Shown piece by piece: positions 44,703 to 47,505 of a stretch of DNA of 47,505 nt (position 1 is its first letter; the number at the start of each line of letters is the position of its first letter). Under the pieces are notes generated by a model. It was not told the origin of the DNA. It was given only the letters and a program-made list of their open reading frames with translations, and searched no databases. Both the position numbers and the translations under genes were made by a program. The DNA is from Lachnospiraceae bacterium (GTDB lineage Bacteria > Bacillota > Clostridia > Lachnospirales > Lachnospiraceae): NCBI GenBank assembly GCA_017622795.1, contig JAGAQI010000126.1, forward strand, positions 1-47,505, given 5' to 3'.

Positions 44703-45899
44703 TCAATCCTCCTTGTATTCCTCTTTTTTGCATGTGAACAAAGCAGTATCTCTGGTGACTTCATAAATACCCTGCTCGTTTTTCAACTCTTCTTTGCCCC
44801 GCAAGTAGCTTAAGAACTCTTCTCTTCTGACTTCCAGCACTTCCCGTACCGGCTTGCACACCTGCACAATGTAATCCAGAAATTCCTCTGCGGTAGCAAA
44901 GGTCAGGGTGATTATGTAGGCATGCTTTTCTACCAACGAGAAGACATCACGCAGCTCCTGCTCCCAGGCATCCGCTCTTTCTTTGTGTTTTGCAAGACCT
45001 TTATCCAATTCCGGACAACTTCCGAAAAATTCCCTGAAATAAGGTTGCATGTTGTCATAAAAGAGATATCCGCCCCAGGTGCAGGTAAGAATTCCGGTTG
45101 TCGCAAGAGCATCGTAAAACTTATGATACAACGCCTTTCTGTCTGCGATGTGGGATACCGTGTGATTAAAGAAAATGCGGTCATAATTTTCTTCAAAGGA
45201 CATGGTTTCTAAATCATCCCACACAAAAGAAAACTCGCCGTTTGCAAATTTTCCTTCTTTTCTTTGCTCCTCCAGAAAAGCACAAAACGTATCCATGTGG
45301 GTGTTATGCCTGTCCACACAGGTAACCGATAAACCATCCGGCAAACGTTCCTCGTTACAACGCCACAAATTTCCATAACCCGCACCGGCATCCAGCACAC
45401 GCATGTCCGTTTCAAATCCTACCGTATCCACAATAAACCGTGACCAGCCCCACGGCTCATTATTGGAGTGACGGGCCAGGTGACCTACCAGTTCATCCGC
45501 CCGCTGGTTCCGCACAATACTGCCAAGAGCCTTTAAGAATGTATTGCTGTCCTGCTCGCCAAGCTTGCACTCCTGCACCGCCCGGTCCACATGGGCAATG
45601 ACGGTATTTAACTGTGCTCTCTTTTTTTCCAACAGGCGTTTCTGCTCCAACAACATCTTTTCTCTGCTGACGTTTTCATACAACGTCAAAAACTCCGCAA
45701 TCTGGTCCAATGAAAAGTCCAGCCACTTCATTAACTGGATTTTCTCCAAAGTACGCACCGCTTCTTCGCCGTACAAACGGTAACTATTATCTGCGTTACG
45801 CTCCGGAACAAGCAGGCCCTTTCGCTCGTACACACGTAATGTTTTTGTAGAAATTCCGGCAAGCTTTGCCAACTGACCGATGGTGTATAAATTGTTCAT
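44703..45899 (-). CDS. MerR-family regulator fused to a SAM-dependent methyltransferase
   Basis: A 398-aa fusion. Residues 1-70 are a MerR winged helix (YTIGQLAKLAGISTKTLRVY, ERKGLLVPERNADNSYRLYG). A coiled-coil dimer helix follows at about 75-115. From about 140 on there is a class I methyltransferase with motif I VLDAGAGYGN (near 168), DRHNTHMD and a FFNHTVSHIADR segment. The methyltransferase replaces the small-molecule or metal sensor of usual MerR proteins, so SAM, its product or the methyl acceptor may be the signal. It lies 22 bp after the HIT gene and one base before the PLC-like gene. Confidence 0.85.
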   Translation of the reverse strand: MNNLYTIGQLAKLAGISTKTLRVYERKGLLVPERNADNSYRLYGEEAVRTLEKIQLMKWLDFSLDQIAEFLTLYENVSREKMLLEQKRLLEKKRAQLNTVIAHVDRAVQECKLGEQDSNTFLKALGSIVRNQRADELVGHLARHSNNEPWGWSRFIVDTVGFETDMRVLDAGAGYGNLWRCNEERLPDGLSVTCVDRHNTHMDTFCAFLEEQRKEGKFANGEFSFVWDDLETMSFEENYDRIFFNHTVSHIADRKALYHKFYDALATTGILTCTWGGYLFYDNMQPYFREFFGSCPELDKGLAKHKERADAWEQELRDVFSLVEKHAYIITLTFATAEEFLDYIVQVCKPVREVLEVRREEFLSYLRGKEELKNEQGIYEVTRDTALFTCKKEEYKED

Positions 45900-45921
45900 A
45901 ACAATATCCTTTCTTTTGAAA

Positions 45922-46515
45922 TTAATAACTCAGTTTCTTACCTGCCACAATATGGAACGCCGAAATAGCGGTATCACCCGTCTTTTTCTCATATTGATAT
46001 ACCAGAGAATACCCCTTTTTCACGATACTAAATTCCTTATTCAGCAACTCGATATTTTGCAATATATCTTTGCAATACTCATTTGTAATTTGCCCCGATT
46101 CCGCAGCCGGAATCACCCTATGAAATTCCCACTTCGCATTCACTACATCATAATCTGTAAACATGTGAAAATGCACCTGGGAAACCTCCTGGCGCTTGCC
46201 TCCGTTTGCAACCAGCACAAAGGAATCCCTATACTCCGGATGTGCCGCATAAATCTTTTTTACAGTCCTCAGAAGCATCACAAAGTACTCTTGAAATTCC
46301 TCGGACGCCAATTGCTGCAAATTTGCAATTGCTCTTTTCGGCACAATTACTATATGATTTTTATAGGATGGTTTTGGATGATAAAACGCAATACTATCCT
46401 TACTGTTATATACTTTCTTTACAGGAATAACCCACCAAAAATATCGGAAGATGGTTCCTATGGCCTTTCCCATAAAGGGCACTTTGGCAATGTGTAATAC
46501 TGCTTGTTTCAGCAT
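45922..46515 (-). CDS. HIT-domain protein with altered histidine triad
   Basis: A 197-aa protein. After a basic N-terminal region (MLKQAVLHIAKVPFMGKAIG) comes a HIT fold: KNHIVIVPKRAIANLQQL, then the triad region SQVHFHMF near residue 112. Known HIT enzymes have HxHxH; here the first His appears to be Gln, while the nucleophilic and last His remain. Activity on nucleotides is thus uncertain. It starts at 46515 behind AAAAGGAG; the promoter near 46568 makes the much longer reading to 46674 impossible. First gene of a four-gene operon. Confidence 0.75.
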   Translation of the reverse strand: MLKQAVLHIAKVPFMGKAIGTIFRYFWWVIPVKKVYNSKDSIAFYHPKPSYKNHIVIVPKRAIANLQQLASEEFQEYFVMLLRTVKKIYAAHPEYRDSFVLVANGGKRQEVSQVHFHMFTDYDVVNAKWEFHRVIPAAESGQITNEYCKDILQNIELLNKEFSIVKKGYSLVYQYEKKTGDTAISAFHIVAGKKLSY

Positions 46516-46567
46516 TTTTCTCCTTTTCCACCTCCTAAATGTAGTTCTTTCGGTTAACCTTACTTTC

Positions 46568-46598
46568 ATTATAAACCTTTCCCTTAGGACAAGGTCAA
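46568..46598 (-). promoter_or_regulatory. Candidate promoter of the HIT-MerR operon
   Basis: Minus strand TTGACC (46593-46598), 19-bp spacer, TATAAT (46568-46573). A 19-bp spacer is the usual mark of MerR-regulated promoters, which fits a MerR protein encoded in this operon. Confidence 0.6.
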
Positions 46599-46644
46599 GC
46601 GGATATTTATCAAGCCCATGGACATATTTGTATTCACGTCTGAC

Positions 46645-46820
46645 TTTTGGGCGTATAGCGCTAAAATCATTCAAATACCGCCAAATTTTTCTATCTAAAA
46701 CGGTTTTTTCTCACTTTTCCTACTTTTTTTGGGTGTATGCATAAATAATTTATTTCTTCTGCCCAAATTTCAAATTTTCTTGGGCATGAATATACAAAAG
46801 AACACCTATACGCCCAAACT
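46645..46820. repeat. Cluster of TTTGGGCGTATA-like motifs in both orientations
   Basis: Plus-strand copies: TTTTGGGCGTATAG (46645-46658), TTTTGGGTGTATGC (46727-46740) and TTCTTGGGCATGAATA (46777-46792). Minus-strand copies: AGTTTGGGCGTATAGG (about 46805-46820) and AATTTGGGCAGAAG (about 46757-46770); a weaker one, TTTGGCGGTATT, is near 46675-46686. The two best copies are inverted to each other, 150 bp apart. The 470-bp gap between the HIT gene and the alarmone synthetase holds no ORF. Confidence 0.55.
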
Positions 46821-46920
46821 TATCAAAAAAACCAGCAATCCTATCACATATCCGAAAACTAAAAGAAAGATTAAAGTTTGATTAAGAATTCAGTTTGTTA
46901 AAAATTTAGTCACAATTATG

Positions 46921-46929
46921 TGTTATTAT
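46921..46929 (+). promoter_or_regulatory. Extended -10 promoter of the alarmone synthetase gene
   Basis: TGT followed by TATTAT (46924-46929), giving a start near 46936. No good -35 is visible. The short leader contains the perfect palindrome GCAGGTACCTGC (46946-46957). Confidence 0.5.
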
Positions 46930-46986
46930 AGACTTAAACAAAAGAGCAGGTACCTGCCTGCCGCAAGAAAGGAACAAAAACTAATA

Positions 46987-47505
46987 ATGTATGATGATGT
47001 ATTTCTTCCGGATGTATATGGTGAACTCCGCAGCACTTCTATGGAATGGGAGCGTATGCAGCTCATTTACGATGCTGCCCTGCGTGAGGTCAACACTAAG
47101 CTGGAAACCTTAAATAACGAATTCAAAATTAAACACCAATATAACCCGATTGAGCACATGACATCCCGTATCAAGTCTCCGGAAAGTATTGCAAAAAAGA
47201 TGCAGCATAACAACCGGGAACTGACGGTGGAAAATATCGTCCGCTACATCAACGACGTGGCGGGCATCCGCGTTATCTGCTCCTTCACCTCAGACATTTA
47301 CCGCATCGCCAAGCTGATTGCAAAGCAGTCTGATGTCACGGTTTTAAAAGTAAAAGACTACATAAAAGACCCAAAGCCAAACGGTAACAAGAGCTATCAC
47401 ATGATAGTTTCCGTGCCAATCTTTTTAGCGGACACCATGGTAAACGCCAAGGTGGAAATCCAAATCCGCACCATTGCCATGGACTTTTGGGCAAGCTTAG
47501 AGCAC
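46987..47505 (+). CDS. Small alarmone synthetase (GTP pyrophosphokinase, RelQ-like), partial
   Basis: 173 codons are visible before the window edge. The protein begins MYDDVFLPDVYGELRSTSME and contains the RelA/SpoT synthetase fold: SRIKSPESIAKKM, DVAGIRVICSFTSDIYRIAK and VEIQIRTIAMDFWASLEH, the last being the conserved substrate-binding strand and helix. No HD hydrolase or C-terminal regulatory domain precedes it, so it is a small, synthetase-only enzyme that makes (p)ppGpp. The start has AGAAAGGAAC about 12 bases upstream. It is divergent from the HIT operon. Confidence 0.9.
   Translation, partial: MYDDVFLPDVYGELRSTSMEWERMQLIYDAALREVNTKLETLNNEFKIKHQYNPIEHMTSRIKSPESIAKKMQHNNRELTVENIVRYINDVAGIRVICSFTSDIYRIAKLIAKQSDVTVLKVKDYIKDPKPNGNKSYHMIVSVPIFLADTMVNAKVEIQIRTIAMDFWASLEH

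Noticed and set aside
46516-46674. N-terminal extension of the HIT protein
   Set aside because: A TATAAT-type promoter lies inside it and a strong RBS precedes the later ATG at 46515.
1-47505. CRISPR arrays, tRNA or 5S/16S/23S rRNA genes, complete insertion sequences
   Set aside because: No regularly spaced repeats, tRNA-like cloverleaf or CCA ends, rRNA segments or transposase with flanking inverted repeats were found by eye.

Overview
The window looks like chromosomal DNA from an anaerobic Gram-positive Clostridia species, most likely of the family Lachnospiraceae. I infer this from gene content and order: dgt-dnaG-rpoD-trmK, T-box controlled leu and trp genes, a Csp-like subtilase, the diadenylate cyclase pair cdaA-cdaR, an Rpn-type protein, AGGAGG ribosome sites and strong TTGACA/TATAAT promoters. 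No species can be named. I saw no tRNA, 5S/16S/23S rRNA, CRISPR array, prophage or complete insertion sequence. Most genes lie on the minus strand.

Region 1-7.0 kb is accessory in character. The 5' end of a surface-protein gene is cut by the window edge. It carries a signal-peptide segment identical to that of a second surface protein (2831-5386). Between them lie a DUF4160/DUF2442 two-gene cassette and an O-antigen-ligase-like membrane protein that can probably only be transcribed through the surface-protein terminator. An Rpn-family nuclease-like gene follows.

Region 7.0-11.2 kb holds threonine synthase, a SleB-like cell wall hydrolase, an AP2-domain protein and the RNase P RNA gene. The 3' end of rnpB sits inside a palindrome of about 248 bp.

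Region 11.2-26.5 kb is core housekeeping and amino-acid metabolism. The macromolecular synthesis operon (dgt-dnaG-rpoD-trmK plus a TGS/uridine-kinase-like gene) is followed by leuA-leuC-leuD-leuB behind a leucine T-box. Next come a lone trpB behind a tryptophan T-box with a small unannotated ORF in its leader, and a zinc-ribbon/hisC/queH operon.

Region 26.5-38 kb concerns envelope and protein quality: a Csp-like protease, clpX, a WcaJ-type sugar-phosphate transferase and an HtrA protease. A long minus-strand operon then runs from two unknown membrane proteins through cdaA and cdaR to an ABC-2 polysaccharide exporter.

Region 38-47.5 kb holds the most unusual gene: a single ORF joining a 12-helix MFS transporter to a complete GH2 glycosidase. 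After it come a chemoreceptor and a four-gene operon (HIT protein, MerR-methyltransferase fusion, Zn-dependent PLC-like protein, histidine phosphatase). The window ends in a small alarmone synthetase gene. A cluster of TTGGGC-type motifs sits between the operon and the synthetase gene.

All calls come from reading the sequence and translations by eye; no database search was run.
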